From positions 62,001 through 126,000 of the forward strand of contig NQMI01000074.1 in assembly GCA_002270565.1 (NCBI GenBank): a DNA stretch of 64,000 nt, in the 5' to 3' direction. Under the pieces are notes generated by a model, which saw only the letters and a list, made by a program, of their open reading frames with translations, did no database searches and had not been told where the DNA came from. The DNA is from Stenocarpella maydis. Lineage: Eukaryota > Ascomycota > Sordariomycetes > Diaporthales > Diaporthaceae. Both the position numbers and the translations under genes were made by a program. Below, piece by piece: positions 25,021 through 36,522 of the stretch (position 1 is the stretch's first letter; every line of letters begins with the position of its first letter).

Positions 25021-25041
25021 TTGTTGTTGTTGTTGTTGTTG
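25021..25041 (-). promoter_or_regulatory. (CAA)7 repeat in the leader of the PRKRIP1-like gene
   Basis: On the plus strand this reads as seven TTG triplets; on the mRNA it is seven CAA triplets ending nine bases before the AUG at 25011. CAA repeats are unstructured RNA and are commonly used as ribosome-friendly leaders in experiments. A natural effect on translation here is inference; a chance microsatellite is the alternative. Confidence 0.5.
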
Positions 25042-25783
25042 TCGTCGCGGTTGTAGCTGTTGATGGGATGGGGGCGTGACTGGCGGTCCCGGGGTCTACT
25101 GAGTATTGTTAGTCAATGCAGAGCCGGCTGGCTAGCTGGCTGGTGGTGTTATGCGATTCGGGTGCGGTGCAGTGCAATGCGCTGCACTGAGTCGAGGATG
25201 TGGTGGGAGCTATGAGTCGTGGGGTGTGAGCCGGTGACGAGCGAGAGGCAGATGTGGATGTTGGATGGGCAGGCTGGCAGGGCAGTGAGTGGGTGGGTGA
25301 GAGAGTGGAGCCGCACCGGGCTGAAATTGAGCGAGCGCCTCGGCCCGCGCGAGTGGGAGGCTTACTGGCCTGATACGCCTTGGTACTCGGTATAGTATCT
25401 ACCTATGTACACTACGTAGGTGCAAGTAAGTATCCACTACGAATCTGGAAACTTTGATTAGGATAGTCCGCATTGGGGTACAGAGTACAAGGCCAACAAT
25501 TTGATTATTCGGCATATCTGCAAATGCAGTAGACATGGTCACTCAGTACTCGGTGTTACGCTGGCCCGACGGACAGTCAGTGTACGGTAGGTAGGTTAGT
25601 ATTGGCGCTTATCGTGAGGCGAGAGAGGGTGAGAGACAGCCGCGCACCTCTCTGCCCCCGCATCTGGCGCATGTGCCGCTGTTATTGATTCGCACTACAT
25701 ACCTGTACCTCTCTGTTGTCATATGCCCTGGTGCTGTTGTAGGTTTACTTTGTCAAGGGGCCCAGCTGGTATTTACCTATGTG

Positions 25784-25784
<1 letters not shown>

Positions 25785-25821
<37 letters not shown>
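25785..25821. repeat. (TG)n microsatellite
   Basis: About 18 uninterrupted TG units in the divergent promoter region. Confidence 0.92.
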
Positions 25822-25825
<4 letters not shown>

Positions 25826-26347
25826 TATGTGTTTGTAACATGGACATGGGGGCCGAGCATGACTGCCGAGCATGAAAACGAAACGGGGGTTGAAACAAAG
25901 CAGGTTGGGAGGTTCAGCCTTCAGCCCTCAGCCTTATCGTATAAGCGAGGTTATCAGGTATGGTGGCCGGACCTCGGCGATGACGGTAGCACCCAGGCGG
26001 TCCATGGCGCCACAGGGACGGGTACCCATCCTTCCTCGACCCCTCGACGGGGCCGTCCGGAAGCACAACCCTTCGACCGACGAGGCCATCCCTCTCTAGT
26101 CTGGTCGAGTCCATCTAGTAGTATATGTCTAGTCGAGTACGTCGCCAACAATAAAGTTGGAAATTGAAACCAGGCCAGGGGCAAACTCGGGACAGCGGCA
26201 AGCAGGCAAAGGCGAGGCAGGCAGCCCCTTACCTCGCAACCCCAGCCCCCGCTGCCTACTCCACGAGACTGTCTTCTCTCCTGGACCCTCGGCAAACCCA
26301 ACTTGCATCTTCTGCACTCCACACAAACTCCTCCTCCTCCTCCTCCT

Positions 26348-26374
26348 CCCCATCAACCCCATCAACCCCATCAA
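26348..26374 (+). repeat. three perfect copies of CCCCATCAA
   Basis: A nine-base unit repeated three times without mismatch, directly after a CTC repeat, in the likely leader or proximal promoter of the Det1-like gene. Confidence 0.85.
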
Positions 26375-27056
26375 CCACCGCTAGCAGCAGCAAGCACGAC
26401 GATCCCGTTTCGTGCCAGGAGGCACGTCATCCATCCCGTCTATCTCTTCAACAGACCAGACCAGAGCCTGCCAGCCTGCCAACAAGCTTCGCCCTCCCAC
26501 CGGGCACCGCCTGCCACCGTATTTGATCGCGTCTCATCCGCCCCAACACTTTTCTCTCTGGCCCAAACAGATCCATTCTTGGGCTCATATAGACTCGGCC
26601 GGATGGCTCCTGTCCGTCCGCACCGCAAAGGGGTACAGATATACAGATTCCACACAAACCAACCGTTGAACCTAGCACCTCCACACTAGCTCGAACCGCA
26701 TATCTGCCCACACTATTAACCAGACCATCCCTTTGTCCGTAACCACCATTATTTCCCCCACACCTTCCCACCTTTCATACCTGCCTAGGTTGCAGTAACC
26801 CAACCTGCTTCTATCCATCCCACTCGCTCACTCGCTCATTCACTCACTAGCTCACTCACTATGCTTTTCTGTCTCAAAATAACCGCACACATTGCCGCCC
26901 CTTAGCAGCCCCTGGCCAATATATATTTTTACCCCGTGCTCCACCTGCCACTCGGCCGTTTATTTGCTACCAGCCTGCAATCTTTTTTTTTTTATTTCGC
27001 CCTGGTACTGCCTCTACCATTCACATTTCCTTGCCCGCCTCGCCTCGCCCACGCCT

Positions 27057-27086
27057 GCGCGCGCGCGCGCACACACACACACACAC
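27057..27086. repeat. (GC)n(AC)n dinucleotide repeat
   Basis: GC units followed by AC units, ending 41 bases before the start codon of the Det1-like gene. Alternating purine-pyrimidine DNA of this type can adopt Z-form; whether it does so here is unknown. Confidence 0.85.
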
Positions 27087-27127
27087 TACTTGCCAAATCT
27101 TTCCAAGGCTAGGAGAGCAAGCTGACC

Positions 27128-28974
27128 ATGGCGAAGCCTCGGCTCATCATCCTCATCCGGCATGCCCAGTCCGAGGGGAACAGTGAGTCTAATAACCCGT
27201 GCACCCCTGGCCCACACCTGCAGCCCACTGACGTAGCCTTGTGCCCCTTGCAGAGAACCGCGAGATCCACCAGACCATTCCTGACCACCGCGTCAAGTTG
27301 ACCCAAGATGGCTGGCAGCAGGCATATGATGCCGGCAGGCGCCTGCGCAAGATGCTCCGCGCCGACGACACTCTGCACTTCTTCACCTCCCCCTACCGCC
27401 GCACAAGAGAGACCACCGAGGGCATCCTGGCCACCCTGACCTCGGACGACGTTGAGCCCTCGCCCTTCAAGCGGAACAATATCAAGGTCTACGAGGAGCC
27501 TCGCCTCCGCGAGCAGGACTTTGGCAACTTCCAGCCATGCTCCGCCGAGATGGAGAGGATGTGGCAAGAGCGCGCCGACTACGGCCACTTCTTCTACAGG
27601 ATACCCAACGGCGAGAGCGCTGCAGACGCCTATGACCGCATCAGCGGCTTCAACGAGAGTCTCTGGAGGCAGTTTGGCGAGGATGACTTCGCCAGCGTGT
27701 GCGTTCTAGGTATGCCTGCCTGCCTGCCTGCCCCCTTCTCACGCCCACAGCCCTGCCCCAACAAACCAACTGACCACGACTTCCTCACAGTTACTCATGG
27801 CTTGATGTCACGCGTCTTCCTCATGAAGTGGTACCATTTCAGCGTCGAGTATTTCGAGGACCTGCGGAATATCAACCACTGCGAGCTCCTGATCATGAAC
27901 AGGCAGGACAATGGCAAATACGTGCTCGAGAACAAGCTACGGACGTGGTCGGAGCTGCGCAAGGAGAGGGCGCTGAAGAAGGGCAAGGAGAAGGAGAAGG
28001 AGAGGTCTGACGCTGGCGCACCGGGGAGCAAGGACACGTCCAAGCTCGACAAGGCATTGTCCGCAGACTCGCCCGTGAAGCCGCCGCGGCGATGGGGCGG
28101 CTGCCCAAACGGTTGCTCCCACGACAAGTCCTTCCGCCTGCGCTCCGCCCTCGCCGAGCTGGTACATCGTGACGGCACCTCCGTACACCCTAACCTCTCC
28201 GCCGTCCCGTCGCCGGTGACGACAACTGTCAGCGCCACTTCTTCCCTGGCCGCTCTCGGCTTTGCCACCCCCCCAACCACCAATGGTACATCCACGCCAT
28301 CCTCCAACCTCGGGAGCCGACGCCCAGCAGCAAGGCGCTTCCAGTCCGAGGACGATGATTCCTCTTCTGACGTTTGGCGCGAGCGCAACCGCACCCCGCA
28401 CATAGACATTGCCAAGGCCCGCGAGGAGGTCGTCTCTAGCCCAGACGGGACGCCGAGCTTCATCTCCGTCGATGACCGCCTCCGCGCCCAGGACATGAAG
28501 AGCCCACCCGCCAACGGCAAGACACCACTGGCCATCCTGCCGCTGCTGTCAGCCAGGGGACGTGACTTTGGCGGCACACACAGTGGGCAGAGCAGCGACG
28601 TGGAGTCGTCCGAGGACGACCGGGCCAGGCAGCGCAGACAGAGCAACCTGGGGCTCAAGGTTGTCACGTCGCGCGTTGCCGAGATGAACGTCAATGGCAA
28701 CGGCGACAGTGGCCCGGGCAGCGGCAAGCGAGACCAGTCGGGCATGGGCCGGGGCGCAATGGCCAACCGGCTGGGCGACTCGCCGGTGAGCAGCAGCTCT
28801 GGCTGCTGCGAGGAGCATCAGCACCATGAGGCCGAGCACAACAACGAGAACGAGCACGCGGACGACGAGCGGGAGAAGGGGAACGGTGACGAGGATGACG
28901 CAGACGACATGTCTGATGCCGAGATTGACAGAGCTGAAAGGGAGGATCGCTCGATCAAGGGGAGCGTTTACTAG
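27128..28974 (+). CDS. phosphoglycerate mutase-like histidine phosphatase, Det1 type
   Basis: Three exons (27128-27182, 27254-27709, 27791-28974) give 564 aa. The catalytic domain fills about residues 1-235: LIRHAQSEGN with the phosphohistidine His12, SPYRRTRETTEGI of the phosphate pocket, REQDFGNFQ, and the second histidine in VTHGLMSR (His173). This matches the histidine phosphatase superfamily branch containing yeast Det1, described as a broad-range acid phosphatase linked to sterol transport. Both early introns fall beside catalytic motifs (after SEGN and just before THG). Residues about 236-564 are a fungal-specific extension: a Lys/Glu-rich stretch, a GGCPNGCSHDKSFRLRSAL motif, Ser-rich disorder and an acidic tail (DEDDADDMSDAEIDRAERED). 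Yeast Det1 has about 330 residues, so the extension is large. The substrate is unknown. It diverges from the PRKRIP1-like gene. Confidence 0.88.
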
Positions 28975-30354
28975 CTCCTTAAATGTCGACGACTGGACTA
29001 GCCCCTCACCCCCTTAGTTTCCTTTGACTGACTGGGACCGAGGCTTGCGTATGAAGAAAAGAGAGCGCTTGGGAAAATTGGCGTTTCGGGCTTGGATGAG
29101 AGAAAGATTTGCATATTCACGGAGGAGATACCACCGTCGCCGCCAGATTGATTAGCGCACCTTGACAGAAGGACATGCATAGATGATGGGTAAGTTCGTC
29201 CAGCAGAGGCACGTGGGCGAACGCATTACGATTAGAACGAGGCATAGTTACAACATGAAGTTATGAACACTAAGCAAATCTCTTCTGATTGATACATGGT
29301 TCTTCTTCGACTGCCTGGCTGAGCAGGCCAGGCTACTTGTATTGCCATCAACAGGAGGACGAATCGTCTCGATGCCGGCACACGAATTCAGAATGCAGAC
29401 AGGCAGCCAACCCCCTTCTAACCACGGCGGCAATATTGTGTTCTGATTCAGACTAAAAATGAAGAGGGAAGCCTTCCTGTGCACAAGGGATCAAACGGCG
29501 CGGATCAAGGTGAGAACCAAATGTCATTTAAATTTTGTTTTATCCCATTCATTACCCAGCATCCCTATCCGCCGCGCACCCGACCGACACCCCCGAAACC
29601 CTTCCCTTCAGTCCCAATAAACCCCAACCTCCTATAACTCCAGAATAACTCCGTCTCCCACCCCCCTTCGAGACACCTCTTTAAGTCAATCGATAAGCCT
29701 GTTAAGCAAGAGTAAGAATCGGTTAACCCACAGCCTTGCCAGCTGCCCACACACCCGAACTCAAAACAACAACCATCAACAAGATGCCTGCGCTTGGTGC
29801 CTAGAGGGCGGAGGCAATCGCGCGCCTGCAGCCCAAGCCCCCGGCAGCAGCAGTAGCAGGATGTGTTAGGATGCTAGAACAACCTGGAAAATATTGACAA
29901 ACAAGGCGCGCTTGGGGTTCTTCATTGTCAGATTCGGCAAGATACCCCGATGAGCCTCTTGGACACGTACGTCGGACCAGCTGGAGCTTGAGTGCCCATT
30001 CACACCCCTGCCACCATCCCCCGTGCCGCCCGTGGGTCCCTCAAGTATCACATGTATTCCCATCTTCGACAGGTGTTTGCTCGCCAGGTATGCGGGTTGA
30101 GAAATTGTGACAGAAAGAATGATATGTCGTGTGAATTGGTATCAGGGGAGTTTATACAACAAGAATATGAAATGAAATATGCTGGCTCGCTGCGTGAACT
30201 CCTTGGCCACAAGCGTGATGCTGTCCGGTAGATAAAACTACCTCAATGGTAACGCCAGTAGTATGCAAGCGACATCTGTTCGTTTACTGTGTCTTTGTTA
30301 TCCGTGCTTTTGCCACATTCAACCGAGCCTGATGTCTCGACCAGAGTTCCGGAC
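28975..30354. other. convergent intergenic region between Det1-like gene and histidine kinase
   Basis: These 1.4 kb separate two convergent stops and should hold both 3' UTRs. Composition is moderately AT-rich in places (29.2-29.5 and 30.1-30.35 kb). No gene, repeat array or clear terminator is seen. Confidence 0.5.
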
Positions 30355-33300
30355 TCAGAAGAACTTTGACAAGGCTGTCGACAAGTCGATGAAGTCCACT
30401 GGTTTCGTGACATAGTCACTGAAACCTGCCTCGACGCACTTCTCTTGCACGTCAGACATGACATTCGCAGAGAGCGCAATGATGGGGATGTGTCCATGTT
30501 TATTCTGGGCTTCCCAGGTTCTGATTTCGCGACAGGCCTGGTAGCCGTCTTTCCGGGGCATATGAAGATCGCACTGGCATTCTGTTAGCATCCCGCGGAG
30601 CGACAGCACGAGATAAGAGGTTTTGCTTCAACTAACCAGTATCAAGGAATAAAAGCCATGGTCATGACCAAAGACCTTTTTTGTGCACTCCTCGCCGTCC
30701 GTGGCTAACTCGACCTCCAACCCAACCTTGACAAGGTACTTCTTGAGGACCTTTTGGTTCACAGGGTTATCCTCGACAAGTAGCACCTTGTAGCCCTTGT
30801 TGCCCATCCGCTTCTCGACCTCCTGGTAGCTCTTCTTCTGCGTCTCGACTATCTGCTGAGCAGTGGACCGATTACGGTCCACGCTCATATCGCGCTCGTT
30901 GGCCGGGTCGAAGACGACAGCCAGCCGTGATGGTTTCACCGGCTTGTAGACGTAGCTGACCCTGCTATCCGACATGACGCCCGCGAGGTTGCTGTCCTCG
31001 ACGAGCTTCGTCAGGGCTTGTCGCTGGATCGAGTCAGACAACAAGACAACTTTGGTCTTGGCGAGTAAAGTCGAGTTGCTGATTTCGTTCATCAGCGTCA
31101 GGACCTCTTCGGAAGAAGCTAGGTTGATTAGTATGTGGGTGAAGATGACCGGGTCATCGCGGCTGATCAGCTGTTTGGCTTCTCTGGCGCTCTCGAGGGC
31201 GGTGATTTGATGGGGCACCTCCTTCGGCAAGGTCATCTCGATGTGTTGCGTGGTGGCCTCACGGCTGTACTTCTGGGGGCAGATCACCAGGATCGAAAAC
31301 ATTGGAGGGCGGAACTCTCTGGCAGCGGTGTTCTTGCCCGGGTTGTCGGGAGTCGGGGTCTGCCCAGGTGAATTTCGCCCTGACGGCATCTCCAACTTCA
31401 TCTGGGTAAGATCCTGCCCGCTGGCCCTGGCAGCCTCGCTGAAGCGCGCCAAACCGACATTCACGGAAGAGATTGACGATCTCCCCGTAACACGTGTCCC
31501 AGTCGACGTCACAGACGGGTTCGAGCTTCCGCTGGATACGACGGCCGGGGATGATTCCTGTTCGTCATGGCTGGGGCTGGCAGCGGACGAGGTGCGGTGT
31601 TTTTTGATGGTGACTTGGCGGAAGGGTTGAGTAGGGATGTCTTCTATGACGGCCGGGGTTTGTGGTGGCTCTTGGCTGACAGGTGCGTCGGGGTGATCGT
31701 CCGCAGTCGGCAAGCCAAACTTGGCCGTGAATGTGAAGGTCGCACCCTGCCCGGGCACAGCTGTGCCGTCCATCTTTCCGCCATGAAGTTCCACAAGCTG
31801 CCGAGAAATGACGAGCCCGAGGCCACTGCCACCATGAGCTCTTGTGCTGCTGCCATCGATCTGACTGAACGGCTTGAATATGAGCTTCGACTCCTCTTCG
31901 GTAAAGCCCCTTCCGGTATCAATCACTGCAAACTCGAGCATGACCTGCTGTTCACCGAGTCCTGACGCATCCGTGCGGACTCTGCATCTGCTGAAAACCT
32001 CGCCTTTATCGGTAAACTTGATCGCGTTGCCGATCACATTCAGGAGCACCTGTCTGATTCTCACCCTGTCGCCCTTGACCCACGTCGGCACGTCTTCCTC
32101 GACAATGTAGTTGAGCTCCAGTCTTCTAGCAATGGCCATGGCTGAAACTAGCTCATTGACGTCTTCGATCAAAGCACGTGTGTGGAACCACTCGTGGTTG
32201 AGCTTCATCATACCGGCGTCGACCTTCGAGAGATCAAGGATGTCGTTGATGATCATCAGCAGGCTGTTTGCACTGGTCTGGATTGTGTTCGTGTAATCTC
32301 GCTGCTCCTCGTCCAAGGTGGTGTCCTGGAGGAAGCTGACCATACCCGAAATTCCTATAAGCGGTGTTCTGATCTCGTGCGACATGTTGCTCAAGAAACG
32401 GCTTTTTGATTCCATGGCCTCCTTCAGTTTTGCCTCGAGCAGTTTGTGGTCGTTGATGTCTGTTGCTGACCCAAAGTAAGAACTGCTACCATTCCCAATG
32501 TTGTCAATCTCAACGCAGCGTACCAGGTGCCAACGATATTCACCAGTCTTGGTACGAAGCCTGATTTCGGTCGAGTATGACAATCTGCCGTTACTATCCG
32601 TGCCAACCTTGACGACACCGTCCTTGGCCAGCTCGGTCAGATTTGCAGACGGAAGTTCATACACCGAGTCGCTACTCGAGCTATTTTTTCGAGAAAGCGG
32701 GTGGTGCACACCTCGTATGTTGCTCTCGACATGGGTCAGGTTCTTGAGAATAGGATGCTCGGATGGTTTGCTGGCCTTGTGCCCTTCCCCTCGGGTTCTC
32801 TTGCCCATCTTAGCCCGGCCCAGAGGTGGCGTCGCAGAATGCTGGCCTGAGGGTATCCGACATTTGGCCAAATCGTCGGGGTGCACGTAGTCCATGAAGC
32901 CTAAGCCCAAAGCATCGCCCTCGCTCTGACCGGTGTAAGCGAGCCACTGCTCATTGGCAAAAGTTATCCCCTCATCTTCCGTCGCAGTGAAGATGATTTG
33001 TGGGATCAGGTTCGCGAGGAATCTATATTTGGCCTCAGACGCCTCAATTTCCTGCTGCCGGACAACCTTGAGCTCCGCCATGGTCTGTTCATGGATGTCT
33101 GTGTAGGAACCAAGATGATACACGATTTCGTTGCGTTTATTCTTGCACGCAACGACCCTTGCAGAGAAACATCGAAAAGCACCATCAAAGCGGCGGATCC
33201 GGACATTCATCTGGAAGTCTGTGCTCGTCTTGACCGCCCGACCCCACGCTTTGAGATATGTCTCACGGTCATCTGGATGGAAGCTGGCGTGGGGATCCGC

Positions 33301-36300
33301 ATAGAGTTCTGCCAGAGACTGGCCACGGTAGGCAAGGTAACGACTGTTCACCCAGACAATCTCGCCAGTTCTTGGCAGAGTCACAAAGAGCTGCGCTGGT
33401 ATCGAGTCTAGGATGAGATCCTTCAGCTTGTCAGTGGGCAAGGCCATCTCCGAAGCATTCGCGGGCATTGGGTCAACTCGAGACGGGGTGCCTCTTATGG
33501 GAATGGTCGAGCCCGGAGGCAATGATTGGAAGGTCGTAGCAAAGTCACCTCCATAAGAATGGAGCTTGGCATGGCGGTGAGGGGTCTGGAACGACGCCCT
33601 ACTCCCCTTGGTCTCGACTGGCTTGTCTTCTTTGCTTTCTGAGGATGCTTCTTTACCCGTCGCCCGCTTCGCAGAGGCTGCTTGGGCCGGTTCGTCCGCT
33701 GGCTTGACCGAGGATTCTGCAGGCATCTCATCCTCATTGGCATCAGGGCTGAAATGGCCAGGCTCCGTTGGCAACCCACCGGATAACCGTAGAGAAGAGC
33801 GCTTCTCGGATGTCGTGCTGCCCCTGGAGTTGCGCCTGACCCGGTGTTGTGCAGCAGAAGAGAACTCTGGCTTAGTGTTTGCCCTGGACTTGGTTGTGAA
33901 GTAACTGTCACCGCCCGTAGGAGCAGGACTTGAAACAGCAGGCCGTTTATCCATCATGGTCCCGAAGCCAGCGGACTCCCAACCCGGTGTGCCCCCAGGA
34001 GTGCCCGTCACGCTTCGTGACTGAGTAGAGTGCTCACTGGGGCTTGTCATGCTTCCAGCCAACGAAGTGTCTCCAGCCTCCTCGGGGGCTGCGTAGTTGA
34101 TGATTGCTGGATCTGTGATCGGTCGGCCCTCGGCATCCACAGCGCCGAATCCAGCAACTCTCGGCCTTCGATGATGCATTCTGCTGACCTCGGCTTCCAA
34201 GTTGCTATAATGACGGCAAAGCGCAAATGATGTTGCGAGGTGGGGTGAAAGATGCTCTAGCGAGTAGCGAAGATTTGACGGATATGGGATGGTGGGGCTG
34301 AGTATGGACAAGATGGCCACAGGTGTCTGCTTTTCCTTTCGAAACGCGTCCGGATCGATGTGTTTCTCAGTATCCGCGGCGCTGTCCCTCCCTCGACGTG
34401 ACGACCTCTGCTCCATGGCGGTGGTGTCGAGTTTGAACCCGCTAGATGGTTTCGAGAGGAGTGGGTGCCTCAAGGGGATATGCAGAACAGTCCAAGCATT
34501 GTCTACTCCAATGGCTTCTTGTGGCCCTATTGCGGTGTAATCGGGAGTCGTCTGAGAGGGATCGAAAGAGGACTCGTCGACTATGGCCTCAGTGAAGAAA
34601 GGATTATCCTTTGGTTCAGTTCGGATCGCAGGCGAGGGGGCCGGGGATTGTGACCATGGCGAAGGCGGCGCTTGCTCGTACTCCTCATATTTGGGAGTTG
34701 GTGGTCGTCGAGGCTCCCCTTCAGAAATCATCTTGTCAATATTCTGCGTGCCCCTCCTATCATTGGGTTGGGTCCTCATGGGATGGGCTGAGCTCAGAAT
34801 GTTGGACAGCTTTGTTGAAGAGTCGTGCCGCATCCACCTGCCCTTTTTTCTGAAGCCTTCCGGCGAGCGAGGGCGGCCAGTTGCCTTGTTATCGGTCACC
34901 TTGGCCTGGGACGCGCCCTCAAGGTACGGGTAGCTTCGTGTGAGGGCGATTACGCGCCCTCGCTCCAGCACTTTCGTCACCCCATGGTGGTCGATCAGCG
35001 GATCCGCCTCATAGTCTAGGGCTTGCAGAAGTTCAAAGACTCTGCCCTGTATCTCCTTGTCCGGCGCCGGGACATCCCATGTACCAGTGATTTCCGGGGC
35101 CTCGGCATCGTGTTCTTCCAAGGCTTGTTGATTCAACCCCATGTGCGGCGTTGGCGTCTCAGGATGCGTGCTTATGCTCCGGGCCAATCCGCCCGGCCTC
35201 TTAAAGAACGGGCGCGGCTTAGCCGAGGACGTATCCTTTTGTTTCTCTTCCTCAAACACTGTGAAAGAGTGGCGAGCATGGATGTGGGGCCGCGATGGGG
35301 TCTGTGGCCGCAGTGTGTCCTCGTCTACTGGCGAGAGAACCTCCGAGACGTCACTCAAGCTGCTAGGTACGAGACTGCTGCCCCTGGCCATGTACTCCAT
35401 GCTCAAGCTATCCTCTGGCCGTGCATTGTAAGATGCTTTCTGGCCCCACGGAACGTTCTCCAGGTCAGTCGAGTCAGCAGGTACAGACAATGTCAGCCTC
35501 TCAGCCTTGAAGCAAACGGTCATGATGTGGACAACAGTCTTCCACCAGGCCTCCAAGCCCGGCTCGGCCGACAGCATCAATGAAAAGTCGTACAGGTTTG
35601 GGGTAGGAAAGTCCGGGTCATCGCCAGGGTTGACCGCACCAGTGGGCTGAAATGTTATTGTAGATGCAGGGGTTGAGGGATTGGACAGCATCTTATCATA
35701 TGGTCGAGAGGATCCACGGTTTGGCGTCCCCGGGGACATGGAAGACATGTCGTGCGGCGCTCCGGTCGGCGAAAGCGTGGTAAAAGGCCTATGCAAAGAC
35801 GAAGGGATGTATCCGGGGTTGCTGGCCATCCGGGGAAATGGGTATGAGGGTGTCTTGGCGACGAAGCCGGGAGTGACACCACCCCTGATTGTCTGGTTAG
35901 ACTCTGTCGAGGCATTAGTGGACGCGGTAGACGGCCCCGACGACATCATTGGGCTCGATCTGTTGGCCGCAGCGGCAGCTGCATCATCGAGGACAGGCGA
36001 GACACTGTTTGTGTTTGGAAGCTGGGCCGGGGCCTGGCCAGGCTTTGCGCCGAGGCCTTGCCGCTGAATCTCCCTGGTCAGCTTCTCCCGATACTGGCTG
36101 AGCTGGTTGGCAGCATCCTTGGAGGACCTGGGCGGGTTGGCCTCGGGCGGCCTTGGCCCATCATCGCCACTGCTGAGTACAGGCTCGGGGGTGCTGCTCG
36201 GCTGGTCCCTGGCGTGGGACGCAAGTGCTCCGGCCGACCTCCCGCTGCCACCAGCAGAGCTTGAGGCGCCCTTGCTGAAGGCCAGAATCCTTGGGTCCTG

Positions 36301-36501
36301 CAGAGGCTGCTTGCCCTCTGCTGCGGCTTTGGGGCGATGTGACATCACGGCTCGCTCATTTCCCTGCGACGTCGGCGACGCATCTGAGTGTCCAGATTGC
36401 TTCTCCTGCGGCTCGGCTGAAGGTGCCGGGGGAGGTTTTGGGGAGTTGCGCGTGTCGAACAGGTTGTCCCGGTCGTCAGCGCTTGAAGTCGACCTTGGCA
36501 T
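30355..36501 (-). CDS. PAS-domain hybrid histidine kinase with pseudo-receiver and receiver
   Basis: Two exons, 36501-30637 and 30573-30355, with a 63-base intron cutting the receiver between SLIL and CDLHMPRKDGY; 2,027 aa. Residues 1-290 are disordered. A conserved region split by disorder (about 295-340 and 670-765) looks GAF-like (LMLSAEPGLEAWWKTVVHIM). PAS domains lie at about 1024-1140 and 1150-1345, the second with an insert. Then come HisKA with NMSHEIRTPLIG (phospho-His about 1375) and HATPase with NVIGNAIKFTDKG, DTGRGF and GSGLGLVISRQ (to about 1600). A degenerate receiver-like fold (about 1735-1862) precedes a true receiver (about 1903-2027) with LLVEDNPVNQ, phospho-acceptor Asp1957 and TKPVDF. 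No membrane segment is seen, so it is probably a cytosolic sensor feeding an HPt-response-regulator relay. The signal is unknown. Which of the published fungal kinase classes it belongs to I cannot decide. Confidence 0.94.
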
Positions 36502-36522
36502 GCCTCATAGGAGCTGATCCAT
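36476..36522 (-). promoter_or_regulatory. two short uORFs before and across the histidine kinase start
   Basis: On the minus strand an ATG at 36522 opens a five-codon frame (MDQLL) ending at 36505. A second ATG at 36508 opens a ten-codon frame that runs past the main start at 36501 in another frame and stops at 36476. Both uAUGs have weak context (C at -3), while the main AUG has G at -3, so leaky scanning is expected. Whether both lie within the transcript is unproven. Confidence 0.5.

Larger units (their letters stand above)
25042..27127. promoter_or_regulatory. divergent promoter region, PRKRIP1-like gene and Det1-like gene
   Basis: Two kilobases separate these divergent starts. A short TA/ACGTA-rich patch at 25393-25435 includes TATGTACACTACGTA (25404-25418), repeated exactly at 51278-51292. 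A TG microsatellite lies at 25785-25821. From about 26300 the plus strand becomes C-rich and G-poor (CTC repeat, then CCCCATCAA three times at 26348-26374), which suggests a long leader for the Det1-like gene. GC then AC repeats lie at 27057-27086, about 40 bases before its start codon. No gene is supported between. Confidence 0.5.

Noticed and set aside
27795..28766. 323-codon frame antisense to the Det1-like gene
   Set aside because: Opposite-strand shadow; the sense strand has catalytic motifs and consistent splice sites.
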